64,000 nt of DNA from Psychrobacter raelei (GTDB lineage Bacteria > Pseudomonadota > Gammaproteobacteria > Pseudomonadales > Moraxellaceae): NCBI RefSeq assembly GCF_022631235.3, contig NZ_CP093310.2, positions 558,001 through 622,000 on the forward strand, written 5' to 3'. Shown here piece after piece: positions 1 to 9,266 of this stretch; position 1 is the first letter of the stretch, and each line of letters starts with the position of its first letter. Position numbers and translations under genes: made by a program. A model generated the notes under the pieces. It saw nothing but the letters and a program-made list of their open reading frames with translations. It was not told the origin of the DNA and did not search any database.

Positions 1-290
1 TTATCTCAGACTTGTTGTTAGATACCCGCTTAGGGCAGCAGGGATTTGCGGCAGTGATTATGGCGTTTTCGCTGCGTTTTGTTGGGCAGTATATCAAGCA
101 AGTTAATTTGCCCGTTGCTTGGACGGTGGCGACAGGGGCACTTATCGTGTTTCAGCTGACGTTATGGATTGTGCAATACCTGACCCAGAACATATTTTAT
201 GCCAGTGCAATTTTTAGCTTATTGGTCAGTGTCATTAGCTGGCCGTTGGTATTTTTTGGATTGCACCGTTTTATCAACAAATATTCATAG
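1..290 (+). CDS. mreD: Rod shape-determining protein MreD, C-terminal part (cut by window edge)
   Basis: The reading frame is open at the left edge, so the 5' end lies outside the window; about 95 residues are visible. What remains is a run of hydrophobic membrane segments with a conserved Arg after the first (around LRFVGQY) and a WPLVFF segment near the end, as in the C-terminal half of MreD. MreD is an inner-membrane partner of MreB and MreC in the elongasome that directs lateral wall synthesis. The following maf and rng genes match the mreBCD-maf-rng order common in gammaproteobacteria, which is the main support for the name. Confidence 0.82.
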   Translation, partial: ISDLLLDTRLGQQGFAAVIMAFSLRFVGQYIKQVNLPVAWTVATGALIVFQLTLWIVQYLTQNIFYASAIFSLLVSVISWPLVFFGLHRFINKYS

Positions 291-392
291 CCCTAAGTGC
301 ATAACCAGTCATACCTTTAACATACCAAGTGCTGTCTGTTTTGTGCGCTCACTTTTAATCATTCATTTAATGTGGATAACCCAGCCGATATT

Positions 393-1031
393 ATGATAAC
401 TGTTGTTCTTGCCTCGACTTCACCGCGCCGTCAGCAGCTGTTGGCTATGGCTGATCTTGACTTTGTGATACATAGCGCTGAGGTAGATGAAACGGTGCAA
501 GCTGGGGAGAGCCCGCAAGATTATATCGTGCGTATGGTGGGGGCGAAGGCTGTAGCAGCGTGTCATAGCTTGGTATCACAGATGCCGGTAAAGACAGCAA
601 GCACTGAGCGTCAGCTTTTTTTGGTAATTACCTCAGATACCATTGGTGTCTTGCCTGATGGCCGCTCTATTTTGGTGAAGCCCATTGATAAAGAGGATGC
701 CTTTAGGATGTGGCAGCAGATGTCTGATACCGAGCATGCCGTATGGACTGCGGTACAGTTAACCTTGATTGATGAGTGCGGGCAGGTTGTATTAACCGAT
801 AACTTACTTGAAAAAACAGCGGTAAAATTCATTGCGCTCAATAAGGCGGCGATGGAGGACTACTGGCGAAGCGGTGAGCCTGCAGACAAAGCCGGTGGGT
901 ATGCCATTCAAGGTAAAGGCGCCGCATGGGTGGAGCGCATTAATGGCAGCTACTCTAATGTGGTGGGTCTGCCGCTGGCGCAAACCTTAGCTGCTATTAA
1001 ACGTATGCAGCAACAAGCGGCTGACTTATAA
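393..1031 (+). CDS. maf: Maf-family nucleotide pyrophosphatase (YhdE-like, dTTP/UTP type)
   Basis: Maf proteins hydrolyse non-canonical or surplus nucleoside triphosphates to monophosphates. The N-terminal ASTSPRRQQLL motif, the central SDT with the catalytic Asp, and the C-terminal DKAGGYAIQGKGA and NGSYSNVVGLPL motifs are all present. I chose the ATG at 393 because it places the ASTSPRR motif at its usual distance from the N-terminus; an in-frame GTG at 372 would add seven residues and neither has a clear Shine-Dalgarno. The protein is about 212 residues, slightly longer than the usual 190-200. Neighbours mreD and rng favour the YhdE branch over YceF. The central motif region is somewhat divergent from the consensus. 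Confidence 0.88.
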   Translation: MITVVLASTSPRRQQLLAMADLDFVIHSAEVDETVQAGESPQDYIVRMVGAKAVAACHSLVSQMPVKTASTERQLFLVITSDTIGVLPDGRSILVKPIDKEDAFRMWQQMSDTEHAVWTAVQLTLIDECGQVVLTDNLLEKTAVKFIALNKAAMEDYWRSGEPADKAGGYAIQGKGAAWVERINGSYSNVVGLPLAQTLAAIKRMQQQAADL

Positions 1032-1200
1032 TATCTAGGCACTCATAAGGTAGGCTGCCTAACAATAACTTGGTGCAAGATAACAATTTATCAAAGTCAG
1101 TGGTACACTGAGAGTCCTAACGTTTTGAGTGTCCTGAACTTATCAGCGTATCATTCATTTATAGATTGTCATTAACTTATAATAAGATAAAAGGTCTGCT

Positions 1201-3042
1201 ATGTCAGAAGAGCTACTCATTAATGTCAGCCCAATGGAATCTCGAGTCGCTGTTTTAGATAACGGTGTGGTTAGTGAGGTTTATATTGAGCGGCATAATA
1301 AGCTGGGTCTGGTTGGCAATATCTATTTGGGTACTGTGGTGCGTGTTTTGCCTGGAATGCAGGCCGCTTTTGTTGAAATTGGCCAGTCTCGTACCGCCTT
1401 TTTGCATGTTAATGATATGCGCCGTATTGCCCGTCCTGCCCCTACGGCAGACAAGGCCCCTGAGATACGTCACAACGCTAAGCAAGAACCGACCGTATTA
1501 ACCAGTATGCCAGTAGATCGCTGTGAGCACATTGCTGAAAATGTGGTGACGGCAAGTGACACCATGGCATCTGTAATAACAGAAACTGGGCCCGCTATGG
1601 AGGCTGACCCGTTGTCTGCGAAGACAGAAATTGAGGCGGGCAGCTTACGCGAAAAAAAATCGGCTTTAGCAGATGAGTCCGACAATCTAAAAAATGATCT
1701 GCTCGATAACGCGCTACTTGAGATTGACTCTCCCGATATGGTGGGTAACGCCATTACCAAAGCCGATACCAAGCCCGCTGCGGTCAAAGAGCGTCAGATT
1801 ATCGAGCCGCCACGTCATGAATTAATTCAGTATCGGCTGCATGAAGGCCAAAAAATACTGGTACAGGTCACCAAAGACCAGCTCGGTACCAAAGGCGCCC
1901 GTCTTACCACCAATATATCCTTGCCATCGCGCTATCTGGTATATTTGCCCTCCAGTGAGCACATCGGTATCTCGCAGCGCATCGACAATGAAGAAGAGCG
2001 CCACCGTTTAAAGACTGAGCTTGGCGCACTGATGCAAACGGTCAATCTTACCGGCGGGCTTATTGCTCGTACCGCCGCAGAGCGGGTACCAGTGGCCAAG
2101 CTAGAAGAGGATATCTACTATCTAGTACAGCTATGGCGCACCATTCAAGCGCGTAAAGAAGCCTCAGCGGGTAGTGGTCAAAGTGCGGTGCTGATTTATC
2201 AAGAATTGTCGCTTCCACTGCGCTCTATCCGAGATTTGGTGCATCCAGATACCGAAAAAGTCATTGTCGATCACGAAGGTATGTACAATGAGGTGCGTCA
2301 GTTTGCCAAAGAGTTTGTGCCTTTTATCTATCCACGTATCCTGCCTTACAGTGGCGAGCAGCCTTTATTTGATGTGCACCGAGTTGAAGAGGATTTGCGT
2401 GATGCGTTAAAGCGCCGAGTAGACTTAAAATCGGGCGGCTACCTGATTATCGATCAAACCGAGGCAATGACTACCATTGATGTCAATACCGGCTCTTTTG
2501 TGGGTGGCCGCTCGCTTGAGGACACGGTATATAAAACTAATTTGGAAGCCACTCATGCTATTGCCCGTCAGCTTAGACTGCGTAATTTAGGCGGCATCAT
2601 CATCCTTGATTTTATTGATATGCTCGAGCAGCAGCACAAAGATGATGTGTTAGAGAACTTACAATATCAGTTGTCACAAGACTATGCCAAAACCAAAATT
2701 ACTCAGGTCAGTGAGCTTGGACTGGTCGAGATGACCCGCAAGCGCACACGTGAGTCATTAGAGCAGCAGCTTTGCGAGCCATGTAAGACGTGTGAGGGTA
2801 AGGGCTTTATCAAGACAGCAGAAACCGTTTGCTTTGAGATTTTCCGTGAAATTATGCGCTGTGCCCGAACTTATAACTCACCTAAGAAGTTTACGGTGGT
2901 GGCGCACGCTTCGGTAATTGACTTGCTACTCTCATCTGAAGCAGACACAGTCGCTGACTTAGAGTATCTTTTGGGCCGAGTTATCACGTTTGAGGTGGAG
3001 AATTTATATACCCAAGAGCAGTATGATATCGTCTTAGATTAG
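1201..3042 (+). CDS. rng: Ribonuclease G, with a large insertion in the S1 domain
   Basis: RNase G is an endoribonuclease of the RNase E/G family that trims the 16S rRNA 5' end and cleaves some mRNAs. The family core is clear: N-terminal MSEELLINVSP, S1 strands around residues 37-72, DNase I-like catalytic region with TIDVNTGSF and ILDFIDM carrying the two metal-binding Asp residues, and a zinc-link CKTCEGKG. At 613 residues it is about 120 longer than E. coli RNase G (489). The excess lies at residues about 75-205, between the FLHVND strand and the EGQKILVQV strand. That insert is acidic, rich in Ala, Glu, Asp and Lys, and looks disordered. A weak AAAGG ribosome site precedes the ATG. Confidence 0.95.
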   Translation: MSEELLINVSPMESRVAVLDNGVVSEVYIERHNKLGLVGNIYLGTVVRVLPGMQAAFVEIGQSRTAFLHVNDMRRIARPAPTADKAPEIRHNAKQEPTVLTSMPVDRCEHIAENVVTASDTMASVITETGPAMEADPLSAKTEIEAGSLREKKSALADESDNLKNDLLDNALLEIDSPDMVGNAITKADTKPAAVKERQIIEPPRHELIQYRLHEGQKILVQVTKDQLGTKGARLTTNISLPSRYLVYLPSSEHIGISQRIDNEEERHRLKTELGALMQTVNLTGGLIARTAAERVPVAKLEEDIYYLVQLWRTIQARKEASAGSGQSAVLIYQELSLPLRSIRDLVHPDTEKVIVDHEGMYNEVRQFAKEFVPFIYPRILPYSGEQPLFDVHRVEEDLRDALKRRVDLKSGGYLIIDQTEAMTTIDVNTGSFVGGRSLEDTVYKTNLEATHAIARQLRLRNLGGIIILDFIDMLEQQHKDDVLENLQYQLSQDYAKTKITQVSELGLVEMTRKRTRESLEQQLCEPCKTCEGKGFIKTAETVCFEIFREIMRCARTYNSPKKFTVVAHASVIDLLLSSEADTVADLEYLLGRVITFEVENLYTQEQYDIVLD

Positions 3043-3270
3043 TTGCATGCTAAGTGCAGATTATTTTAAGCGGTTGCTGGCTTTTTTAAAGACAAGCCTA
3101 AGCGTTATAAACTGGTTGTTTTTTAGACACTTTAGCCCTGTTTTCGCCTGACTATCAGATAAGTTTTGGTTAATTTATAGTCAAATTAGACACCTAAAAT
3201 AGGGATGTTATTAAAATGTAAAAAGGGCGTAATAACCCCAAATATATGGCGATAAACACCAATAATATAC

Positions 3271-3298
3271 TTGCAATTGGCTGTCAGCTATGTATAAT
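3271..3298 (+). promoter_or_regulatory. Promoter of the S10 operon
   Basis: A -35 TTGCAA (3271-3276) and a perfect -10 TATAAT (3293-3298) are separated by 16 bp. It is the only good sigma-70 match in the gap before rpsJ. The core TTGCAATTGGC recurs in the promoter before rplN at 8746. Confidence 0.65.
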
Positions 3299-3331
3299 AC
3301 AACCCACTGAATTTATATGAGCGTTCCAAGT

Positions 3332-3373
3332 AAGTGTGATCAGATACGGCAGCGTATTGAATAGTAAACACTT
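3332..3373 (+). promoter_or_regulatory. Hairpin in the S10 leader
   Basis: Outer stem AAGTGT (3332-3337) pairs with ACACTT (3368-3373); an inner stem ATACG/CGTAT (3344-3348, 3353-3357) closes a GCAG tetraloop. It lies about 30 nt after the predicted start of transcription. It may be part of an autoregulatory leader, but resemblance to the E. coli L4 target was not established. Confidence 0.4.
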
Positions 3374-3617
3374 GTAAAGCTTGACGTTAATACAGCCAAA
3401 GCATCGTTTTTGGCACTAATTTCAATCTTCTTTGCTACCTTCTTATATAGAAATGGTGGGCAAGGATTAAACTTATTTTGTTTTTTGAATTGTCTCATGT
3501 GATTAATCTCACGATTTGACCAAAAAATAAATCATTTATATAACGGCTATTTGTCATTTAACGTTCGCCATTTGGGTTATCGTTGATGATAAAACCATTT
3601 ATTAGGAGCTTGCTGGC

Positions 3618-3929
3618 ATGGCTAACCAGAGAATCCGTATCCGACTAAAGTCTTTTGATCATAGATTGATCGATCAGTCGGCACAAGAGATTGTCGATAC
3701 CGCAAAGCGCACTGGTGCGCAAGTTTGTGGTCCTGTACCGTTGCCTACTCGCATCGAGCGTTTCAACGTCCTAACCTCGCCACACGTCAACAAAGACGCG
3801 CGAGATCAGTACGAGATTCGTACTCACAAGCGTATGCTTGACATCGTGCAACCTACTGATAAAACAGTAGACGCATTGATGAAGTTGGACTTGGCTGCTG
3901 GTGTAGACGTTCAAATCGCATTGGGTTAA
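3618..3929 (+). CDS. rpsJ: 30S ribosomal protein S10
   Basis: S10 is a small-subunit head protein and, as NusE, a partner of NusB in rRNA antitermination. The sequence is full length (103 residues) with the conserved [11 protein letters not shown] start, the GPVPLPT loop and the [14 protein letters not shown] segment. An AGGAG ribosome site lies about ten bases before the ATG. It is the first gene of the S10 operon, followed by rplC after 94 bp. Confidence 0.98.
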   Translation: MANQRIRIRLKSFDHRLIDQSAQEIVDTAKRTGAQVCGPVPLPTRIERFNVLTSPHVNKDARDQYEIRTHKRMLDIVQPTDKTVDALMKLDLAAGVDVQIALG

Positions 3930-4023
3930 TAAGTACGTTTCTATAATAATACGTACTGATTAATATAGAGCGACATACTAACAATTACCCAGAATATTAA
4001 TTGAAGATATAAAGAGGTTTAAC

Positions 4024-4662
4024 ATGGCGATCGGTTTAGTCGGTAAGAAATGCGGCATGACCCGTGTCTTCACTGAAACAGGCGCTTCTATCCCTGTAAC
4101 GGTTGTTGAGGTCGATGCAAACCGCATTACTCAAATCAAAACGAATGACACTGACGGCTATCAAGCCATCCAGATCACCACAGGTGAGCGTCGTGACAGC
4201 CGCGTAACAGCAGCACAAAAAGGTCACTTTGCTAAAGCAGGCGTTAAAGCCGGCCGCGGTGTGTGGGAATTTCGTGTTACAGAAGAAGAACTTGAAGGAC
4301 GTGAAGCGGGTAGCGAAATTGCTGCTGACCTATTTGAAGCAGGGCAACTTGTTGATGTTACAGGTCAAAGTAAAGGTAAAGGCTTCCAAGGTGGCGTAAA
4401 ACGTCATAACTTTAGTATGCAAGATGCTACACACGGTAACTCAGTATCGCATCGCGTATTGGGTTCTACAGGTCAGAACCAAAGCCCAGGTAAAGTTTTC
4501 AAAGGTAAGAAAATGCCAGGGCAAATGGGTAACAAACGTGTTACCGTTCAAGGACTTGAAGTCGTGTCAGTAGACGCTGAAAAAGGTCTTCTCGTCATTA
4601 AAGGTGCCATTCCAGGTGCCAATGGTGGCGATGTCATCGTACGTCCGTCAATCAAAGCCTAA
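4024..4662 (+). CDS. rplC: 50S ribosomal protein L3
   Basis: L3 is an early-assembly 23S rRNA-binding protein whose long loop reaches toward the peptidyl-transferase centre. The sequence begins [16 protein letters not shown] and has the conserved central loop ([31 protein letters not shown]) where the PrmB-methylated Gln lies. Length is 212 residues, normal for the family. An AAGAGG site precedes the ATG. rplD follows after 14 bp. Confidence 0.98.
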   Translation: MAIGLVGKKCGMTRVFTETGASIPVTVVEVDANRITQIKTNDTDGYQAIQITTGERRDSRVTAAQKGHFAKAGVKAGRGVWEFRVTEEELEGREAGSEIAADLFEAGQLVDVTGQSKGKGFQGGVKRHNFSMQDATHGNSVSHRVLGSTGQNQSPGKVFKGKKMPGQMGNKRVTVQGLEVVSVDAEKGLLVIKGAIPGANGGDVIVRPSIKA

Positions 4663-4676
4663 GCAAGGGGATTAAC

Positions 4677-5279
4677 GTGAATTTAAAAACTGTTACAGGC
4701 GCAGCGGTTGAGCTGTCTGACACGGCATTTGGTCGTGAATTCAACGAAGCCCTCGTTCACCAAGTCGTCACTGCTTATTTAGCAGGCGCACGTCAAGGTA
4801 CCCGCGCACAAAAGACTCGTGCTGAAGTTTCTGGCGGTGGTAAAAAACCATGGCGTCAAAAAGGTACTGGCCGTGCACGTGCTGGTTCTACTCGTAGCCC
4901 AATTTGGGTTGGTGGTGGTCGAGCGTTTGCTGCCAAGCCACAAGACTGGTCACAAAAAGTGAACCGTAAAATGTATCGCGGTGCGATGCAGTGTATCTTA
5001 GCTGAATTAGTTCGCCAAGACCGTCTAATTTTAGTTGACAGCATCACTGTGTCAGCGCCAAAGACAAAAGAATTAATTAGCAAATTGGCAGAACTTAATG
5101 CACCACGTGCATTAATCGTGACCAATGAAGTTGATGAGAATCTATACTTAGCTGCCCGCAACATTCCACATGTGAATGTTCTAGGTACTAACGAAGTGGA
5201 TCCAGTTAGCTTGATTGCGTTTGATAAAGTCATCATGTCTGTTGACGCAGCGAAACAATTTGAGGAAGCACTAGCATGA
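4677..5279 (+). CDS. rplD: 50S ribosomal protein L4
   Basis: L4 binds 23S rRNA and lines the exit tunnel with an extended loop; in E. coli it also represses its own operon through the S10 leader. The loop is visible around residues 45-75 ([22 protein letters not shown]). The start is GTG with an AAGGGG ribosome site a few bases upstream. It is 200 residues, close to the E. coli length of 201. Its stop overlaps the rplW start by 4 bp (ATGA), so the two are probably translationally coupled. Confidence 0.98.
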   Translation: MNLKTVTGAAVELSDTAFGREFNEALVHQVVTAYLAGARQGTRAQKTRAEVSGGGKKPWRQKGTGRARAGSTRSPIWVGGGRAFAAKPQDWSQKVNRKMYRGAMQCILAELVRQDRLILVDSITVSAPKTKELISKLAELNAPRALIVTNEVDENLYLAARNIPHVNVLGTNEVDPVSLIAFDKVIMSVDAAKQFEEALA

Positions 5280-5626
5280 ACAACGCAAGACTTTATCAGG
5301 TCTTAAAAGGGCCTGTGTTCTCAGAGAAATCTCAGCTGTTAGGTGACTCGTTAGGTGTTCAAGTTTTCAAAGTTGATAACAATGCCACCAAGCGTGAAAT
5401 CAAAAAAGCAGTCGAGTTAATGTTTGAAGGTGTGGAAGTTACTAAGGTAAACACCTTAAATGTTAAAGGTAAAACAAAGCGCTTTGGTCGCACTGTAGGT
5501 CGTCGTAATGACTATAAAAAAGCCTATGTGACTTTAAAAGCTGGTCAAGATGTACAAATGGCTGATGCTGGTGAAGAGATTGCAGATAATGCAGCTTCTA
5601 CTAGCGAAACAGCGAACAACGAATAA
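5276..5626 (+). CDS. rplW: 50S ribosomal protein L23, with acidic C-terminal tail
   Basis: L23 sits at the exit of the ribosomal tunnel and docks trigger factor and SRP. Conserved parts are [10 protein letters not shown] near the start, KREIKKAVE, and the loop [14 protein letters not shown]. The protein is 116 residues, some 15 longer than E. coli L23; the extra is an acidic, Ala- and Ser-rich tail after about residue 95. The start overlaps the rplD stop by 4 bp. Confidence 0.97.
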   Translation: MNNARLYQVLKGPVFSEKSQLLGDSLGVQVFKVDNNATKREIKKAVELMFEGVEVTKVNTLNVKGKTKRFGRTVGRRNDYKKAYVTLKAGQDVQMADAGEEIADNAASTSETANNE

Positions 5627-5637
5627 GGATACAAATC

Positions 5638-6468
5638 ATGCCTATCGTAAAAGCAAAGCCAACATCACCAGGTCGCCGTTTTGTTGAAAAAGTGGTGCAT
5701 CCACACCTTTACAAAGGTCGTCCGCATGCCCCACTTGTTGAAGCACAAGGTAGATCAGGTGGTCGTAATAACAATGGTCGTATTACATCACGTCACATTG
5801 GTGGTGGACACAAGCAACACTATCGTATTATCGACTTCAAACGTACTAAAGACAATATCCCAGCAACGGTAGAGCGTATCGAATACGATCCAAACCGTAC
5901 TGCACATATTGCCCTTCTTAAGTATGCTGATGGTGAGCGTCGTTATATCATCGCTCCTAAGAAACTTAAAGTTGGCGATACAGTATTGTCAGGTGAAGCG
6001 TCACCAATCCGTCCAGGTAACTGTTTACCTCTAAAAAATATTCCTGTTGGTACTACCATCAGTAATATTGAACTAAAAATCGGTAAAGGCGCGCAAATGG
6101 CTCGCTCAGCTGGTGCTTCAGTTCAGTTACTAGGTAAAGAAGGTATTTACGCAATCCTACGTCTACGTTCAGGCGAGACTCGTCGTGTACACGTAAATTG
6201 CCGTGCCGTTATCGGTGAAGTTTCAAACACTGAAAATAACCTAAAATCACTTGGTAAAGCAGGTGCATCTCGTTGGCGTGGTGTTCGCCCAACGGTTCGT
6301 GGTACTGCGATGAACCCAGTAGATCACCCACACGGTGGTGGTGAAGGTCGTACAATGGGTAAACATCCAACAACGCCATGGGGTCAGAAGACTAAAGGTC
6401 TTAAAACGCGTTCTAACAAGCGTACTGACAGTATGATCATCCGTCGCCGTCGCGCCAAGAAGAAATAA
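5638..6468 (+). CDS. rplB: 50S ribosomal protein L2
   Basis: L2 is needed for subunit joining and peptidyl-transferase assembly. The start [14 protein letters not shown], the RNA-binding core ([15 protein letters not shown]) and the C-terminal [14 protein letters not shown] segment with its conserved His are all present. Length is 276 residues, as expected. It lies 11 bp after rplW. Confidence 0.99.
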   Translation: MPIVKAKPTSPGRRFVEKVVHPHLYKGRPHAPLVEAQGRSGGRNNNGRITSRHIGGGHKQHYRIIDFKRTKDNIPATVERIEYDPNRTAHIALLKYADGERRYIIAPKKLKVGDTVLSGEASPIRPGNCLPLKNIPVGTTISNIELKIGKGAQMARSAGASVQLLGKEGIYAILRLRSGETRRVHVNCRAVIGEVSNTENNLKSLGKAGASRWRGVRPTVRGTAMNPVDHPHGGGEGRTMGKHPTTPWGQKTKGLKTRSNKRTDSMIIRRRRAKKK

Positions 6469-6479
6469 AGGAAAATTTC

Positions 6480-6755
6480 ATGCCTCGTTCATTGAAAAAA
6501 GGTCCATTCATTGATGCGCATCTGTTTGCCAAAGTAGAAAAAGCTGTAGAGTCAAACTCACGCAAGCCTATTAAAACTTGGTCACGTCGCTCGATGATTC
6601 TGCCACAAATGGTTGGTCTAACAATTTCTGTTCACAACGGCCGTACACATGTACCGGTTATCATTAGTGAGCAAATGGTTGGCCATAAACTAGGTGAATT
6701 TGCCCCGACTCGCACTTATCGCGGTCATGGCTTTGACAAGAAAGCAAAAAAATAA
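6480..6755 (+). CDS. rpsS: 30S ribosomal protein S19
   Basis: S19 forms a complex with S13 in the 30S head near the A and P sites. The 91-residue protein has the standard [12 protein letters not shown] start and the [17 protein letters not shown] end. It starts 11 bp after rplB and is followed by rplV after 10 bp. Confidence 0.99.
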   Translation: MPRSLKKGPFIDAHLFAKVEKAVESNSRKPIKTWSRRSMILPQMVGLTISVHNGRTHVPVIISEQMVGHKLGEFAPTRTYRGHGFDKKAKK

Positions 6756-6765
6756 GGTGCTCACT

Positions 6766-7095
6766 ATGGAAGTAACTGCAAAATTACGCGGTGCCGCCAT
6801 TTCGGCACAGAAAGTTCGACTTGTCGCAGATGAAGTTCGTGGTAAGTCTATTGAGCGTGCTTTGGATATCCTTGCGTTCAGCAATAAAAAAGGCGCAGTA
6901 TTCGTTAAGAAATGTCTTGAGTCTGCTATCGCAAACGCTGAACACAACCACGGTTTAGATATCGATACGCTTAAAGTATCAACTATCTATGTGGATGAAG
7001 GCATCACGCTAAAGCGTATCCTACCACGTGCAAAGGGTCGTGCTGATCGTATCAGTAAACGTACCTGTCACATCACTGTTAAGGTAGGAGAATAA
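6766..7095 (+). CDS. rplV: 50S ribosomal protein L22
   Basis: L22 lines the nascent peptide tunnel with a long beta-hairpin; macrolide resistance mutations occur there. I chose the ATG at 6766 ([19 protein letters not shown]) because it gives the normal 109 residues and follows an AAGG site; the same frame extends back into rpsS to 6694 but that start would overlap rpsS by 62 bp. The hairpin region ([19 protein letters not shown]) is at residues 82-100. Confidence 0.98.
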   Translation: MEVTAKLRGAAISAQKVRLVADEVRGKSIERALDILAFSNKKGAVFVKKCLESAIANAEHNHGLDIDTLKVSTIYVDEGITLKRILPRAKGRADRISKRTCHITVKVGE

Positions 7096-7098
7096 CTC

Positions 7099-7842
7099 AT
7101 GGGACAAAAAGTACATCCAATCGGAATTCGTCTTGGCGTTGTAAAAAAACACAATGCTAACTGGTATGCAGACCCAAAACAGTATTCTGAATACCTACTT
7201 AACGATCTTCAAGTACGTGACTATCTTCGTAAGAAGCTAGACAATGCTATGATTAGCCACATTATGATCGAGCGTCCTACTGGCGCAGCTAAGATCACAA
7301 TTTCAACGGCTCGTCCTGGTATCGTTATTGGTAAAAAAGGCGAAGATATTGAGAAGTTACAAAAAGAATTAACCAAAATGATGGGCGTACCTGCTCAGGT
7401 TAATATCGAAGAAATCACTTCTCCAGATTTAGATGCTCGTCTAGTTGCTGAAGGTATCGCCAGCCAACTAGAGCGCCGTGTTATGTTCCGTCGTGCGATG
7501 AAGCGCGCCGTTCAAAACAGCATGCGCTCTGGTGCTCAAGGTATTAAAGTAGAACTGTCTGGTCGTTTAGGTGGTGCTGAAATCGCTCGTACTGAGTGGT
7601 ATCGTGAAGGTCGTGTACCTTTACATACGCTACGTGCTGATATCGATTATGCATCAGTTCGTGCAGAGACTACTTACGGAACCATCGGTGTTAAAGTATG
7701 GGTATTCCGTGGTGAAATTCTAGATGGTATGGATAGCGTTTATAATCCTCCTAAAGAAGATAAGACTCGTGCGCCAAAACGTCGCGGCCGTAGTAACAGC
7801 AACCGCCGCAATTCAGACAGAGCAAACACAGATAGAGGTTAA
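7099..7842 (+). CDS. rpsC: 30S ribosomal protein S3
   Basis: S3 is at the mRNA entry channel of the 30S subunit. It starts [13 protein letters not shown] and has a type-II KH domain with the GKKGED turn at residues 78-83, followed by the C-terminal S3 domain. At 247 residues it is about 14 longer than E. coli S3, owing to a basic, Arg- and Asn-rich tail. It starts 3 bp after rplV. Confidence 0.98.
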   Translation: MGQKVHPIGIRLGVVKKHNANWYADPKQYSEYLLNDLQVRDYLRKKLDNAMISHIMIERPTGAAKITISTARPGIVIGKKGEDIEKLQKELTKMMGVPAQVNIEEITSPDLDARLVAEGIASQLERRVMFRRAMKRAVQNSMRSGAQGIKVELSGRLGGAEIARTEWYREGRVPLHTLRADIDYASVRAETTYGTIGVKVWVFRGEILDGMDSVYNPPKEDKTRAPKRRGRSNSNRRNSDRANTDRG

Positions 7843-7845
7843 GCT

Positions 7846-8259
7846 ATGTTACAACCAAAACGTACCAAATTTCGTAAAATGCATAAAGGGCGTAACACGG
7901 GTTTAGCACATCGTGGTAGCACCGTTGCATTTGGTCAGTTTGGCCTAAAATCAGTTGGTCGTGGTCGTATGACAGCACGTCAAATTGAAGCGGCACGTCG
8001 TACCATCACTCGTAAAGTAAAACGTGGTGGTAAGATCTGGATCCGTGTATTCCCTGACAAGCCAATTACTAACAAACCATTAGAAGTTCGTATGGGTAAA
8101 GGTAAAGGTCCTGTTGAGTACTGGGTATGCGAAATCAAACCAGGTAAAATGCTTTATGAGATCGAAGGGGTTTCAGAAGAGTTAGCCCGCGAAGCGTTCA
8201 CGCTTGCAGCAGCTAAGCTTCCCTTCAAAACTACCATTGTTAAGCGGACGATAATGTAA
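7846..8259 (+). CDS. rplP: 50S ribosomal protein L16
   Basis: L16 organises the A-site region of the large subunit. It is 137 residues with the usual [17 protein letters not shown] start and the [11 protein letters not shown] segment, near the Arg that RoxA hydroxylates in other bacteria. It follows rpsC by 3 bp, and its stop shares one base with the rpmC start. Confidence 0.98.
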   Translation: MLQPKRTKFRKMHKGRNTGLAHRGSTVAFGQFGLKSVGRGRMTARQIEAARRTITRKVKRGGKIWIRVFPDKPITNKPLEVRMGKGKGPVEYWVCEIKPGKMLYEIEGVSEELAREAFTLAAAKLPFKTTIVKRTIM

Positions 8260-8453
8260 TGAAGATCAGTGAATTACGAGACAAATCAGTAGAAGAGCTG
8301 ACTGGATTACTAGATGAGAAGCAACTTGATGCTTTCCGTCTTCGTATGGCAAAAGCCACCGGTCAACTAGGTAGCACCCACGAAGTCAGAGCCAATCGCC
8401 GTGCGATCGCTCAGATCAAGACTTTGATTAATGAAAAACAAAGAGGCGCCTAA
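8259..8453 (+). CDS. rpmC: 50S ribosomal protein L29
   Basis: L29 sits beside L23 at the tunnel exit. The 64-residue all-alpha protein has the standard [14 protein letters not shown] start and a [11 protein letters not shown] core. The start overlaps the rplP stop by one base and its own stop overlaps rpsQ by one base (TAATG), suggesting coupled translation. Confidence 0.97.
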   Translation: MKISELRDKSVEELTGLLDEKQLDAFRLRMAKATGQLGSTHEVRANRRAIAQIKTLINEKQRGA

Positions 8454-8740
8454 TGAGTGACGATATTCAACAAACCGAAGTTTCGGGCACAGGTGTAGGT
8501 ATTGTTACTGGTAAGGTTGTCAGTAACAAGATGGACAAGTCCATTACAGTATTGATTGAGCGTAAAGTTCGTCACCCACTATATGGCAAACAGATCCGTC
8601 GTTCTACAAAAATTAAAGCCCATGATGAAAATAACGTCTGTAAAGAAGGTGATGTGGTTCGTATTATTGAAACCCGTCCTATCTCTAAGACTAAGTCTTG
8701 GAAATTAGTAGACGTTGTGGAAACAGCGGAAAAAATATAA
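8453..8740 (+). CDS. rpsQ: 30S ribosomal protein S17
   Basis: S17 is a primary 16S rRNA-binding protein with an OB fold. The [16 protein letters not shown] core and the basic [15 protein letters not shown] loop are clear. At 95 residues it has an N-terminal extension of about ten residues relative to E. coli. It is the last gene of the S10 transcript before the intergenic promoter at 8746. Confidence 0.97.
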   Translation: MSDDIQQTEVSGTGVGIVTGKVVSNKMDKSITVLIERKVRHPLYGKQIRRSTKIKAHDENNVCKEGDVVRIIETRPISKTKSWKLVDVVETAEKI

Positions 8741-8745
8741 GCAAA

Positions 8746-8774
8746 TTGCAATTGGCATTAATTACTGGTAGAAT
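8746..8774 (+). promoter_or_regulatory. Internal promoter before rplN
   Basis: A -35 TTGCAA (8746-8751), a 17 bp spacer and a -10 TAGAAT (8769-8774) preceded by TGG, which makes an extended -10. It begins 5 bp after the rpsQ stop. The TTGCAATTGGC core is identical to that of the S10 promoter at 3271. Confidence 0.6.
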
Positions 8775-8803
8775 ACGTCCCCTTGTGGTGACTTACCAAA
8801 TTA

Positions 8804-8847
8804 GTGAGTACTTCATGTGATTTTTATAATTGCATGAAGTTATTCAC
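8804..8847 (+). promoter_or_regulatory. Strong hairpin in the rplN leader
   Basis: GTGA plus CTTCATG (8804-8817) pair with CATGAAG plus TTCAC (8833-8847) around a 15-base AT-rich loop. No T-run follows, so it is not an intrinsic terminator. It lies between the promoter at 8746 and the rplN ribosome site (GGAG, 8878-8881), where a leader control element would be expected. Confidence 0.5.
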
Positions 8848-8888
8848 CAGTATAGTTATTGCCTATTGTATATGATTGGAGTAACGCG

Positions 8889-9257
8889 ATGATTCAGACT
8901 GAAACAATTCTGGAAGTTGCAGATAATAGTGGTGCACGACGTGTACAGTGTATTAAGGTTCTTGGCGGTTCACATCGTCGTTATGCCTCTGTCGGTGACA
9001 TCATTAAAGTATCTGTTAAAGAAGCAATTCCACGTGGTCGTGTTAAGAAAGGCGATGTAATGAATGCTGTGGTTGTACGTACCAAAAAAGGTGTACGTCG
9101 TCCAGATGGTTCAGTACTTCGTTTTGATGACAACGCTGCTGTATTGCTTAACCAGAATAAAGCCCCGATTGCCACTCGTATCTTTGGGCCGGTAACTCGT
9201 GAACTACGTGGTGATCAATTCATGAAGATTGTATCACTAGCACCAGAAGTACTGTAG
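8889..9257 (+). CDS. rplN: 50S ribosomal protein L14
   Basis: L14 forms an intersubunit bridge and is the binding site of the silencing factor RsfS. The ATG at 8889 gives [18 protein letters not shown] and the usual 122 residues; GGAG at 8878-8881 is well placed for it. An upstream in-frame start at 8859 would add ten residues not found in the family. rplX follows after 9 bp. Confidence 0.98.
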   Translation: MIQTETILEVADNSGARRVQCIKVLGGSHRRYASVGDIIKVSVKEAIPRGRVKKGDVMNAVVVRTKKGVRRPDGSVLRFDDNAAVLLNQNKAPIATRIFGPVTRELRGDQFMKIVSLAPEVL

Positions 9258-9266
9258 AGGTAACCC

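Larger units (their letters stand above)
3043..3617. other. Intergenic region: S10 operon promoter and long leader
   Basis: These 575 bases hold no convincing gene. The first 200 bases are AT-rich with only a weak hairpin (3079-3098) and no clear terminator for rng. A good promoter sits at 3271-3298, leaving a leader of about 310 nt before rpsJ. The leader has a stacked hairpin at 3332-3373 (outer AAGTGT/ACACTT, inner ATACG-GCAG-CGTAT) and an AT-rich 3' half. In E. coli the S10 leader binds L4 for autoregulation. A similar role here is inference only. Confidence 0.6.

Noticed and set aside
1178..1183. TATAAT as an rng promoter
   Set aside because: It would start transcription only about ten bases before the ATG and there is no -35 at the right distance.
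4856..5236. A 126-codon minus-strand frame across rplD
   Set aside because: It is antisense to a highly conserved ribosomal gene, has no family features, and is explained by codon use on the other strand.
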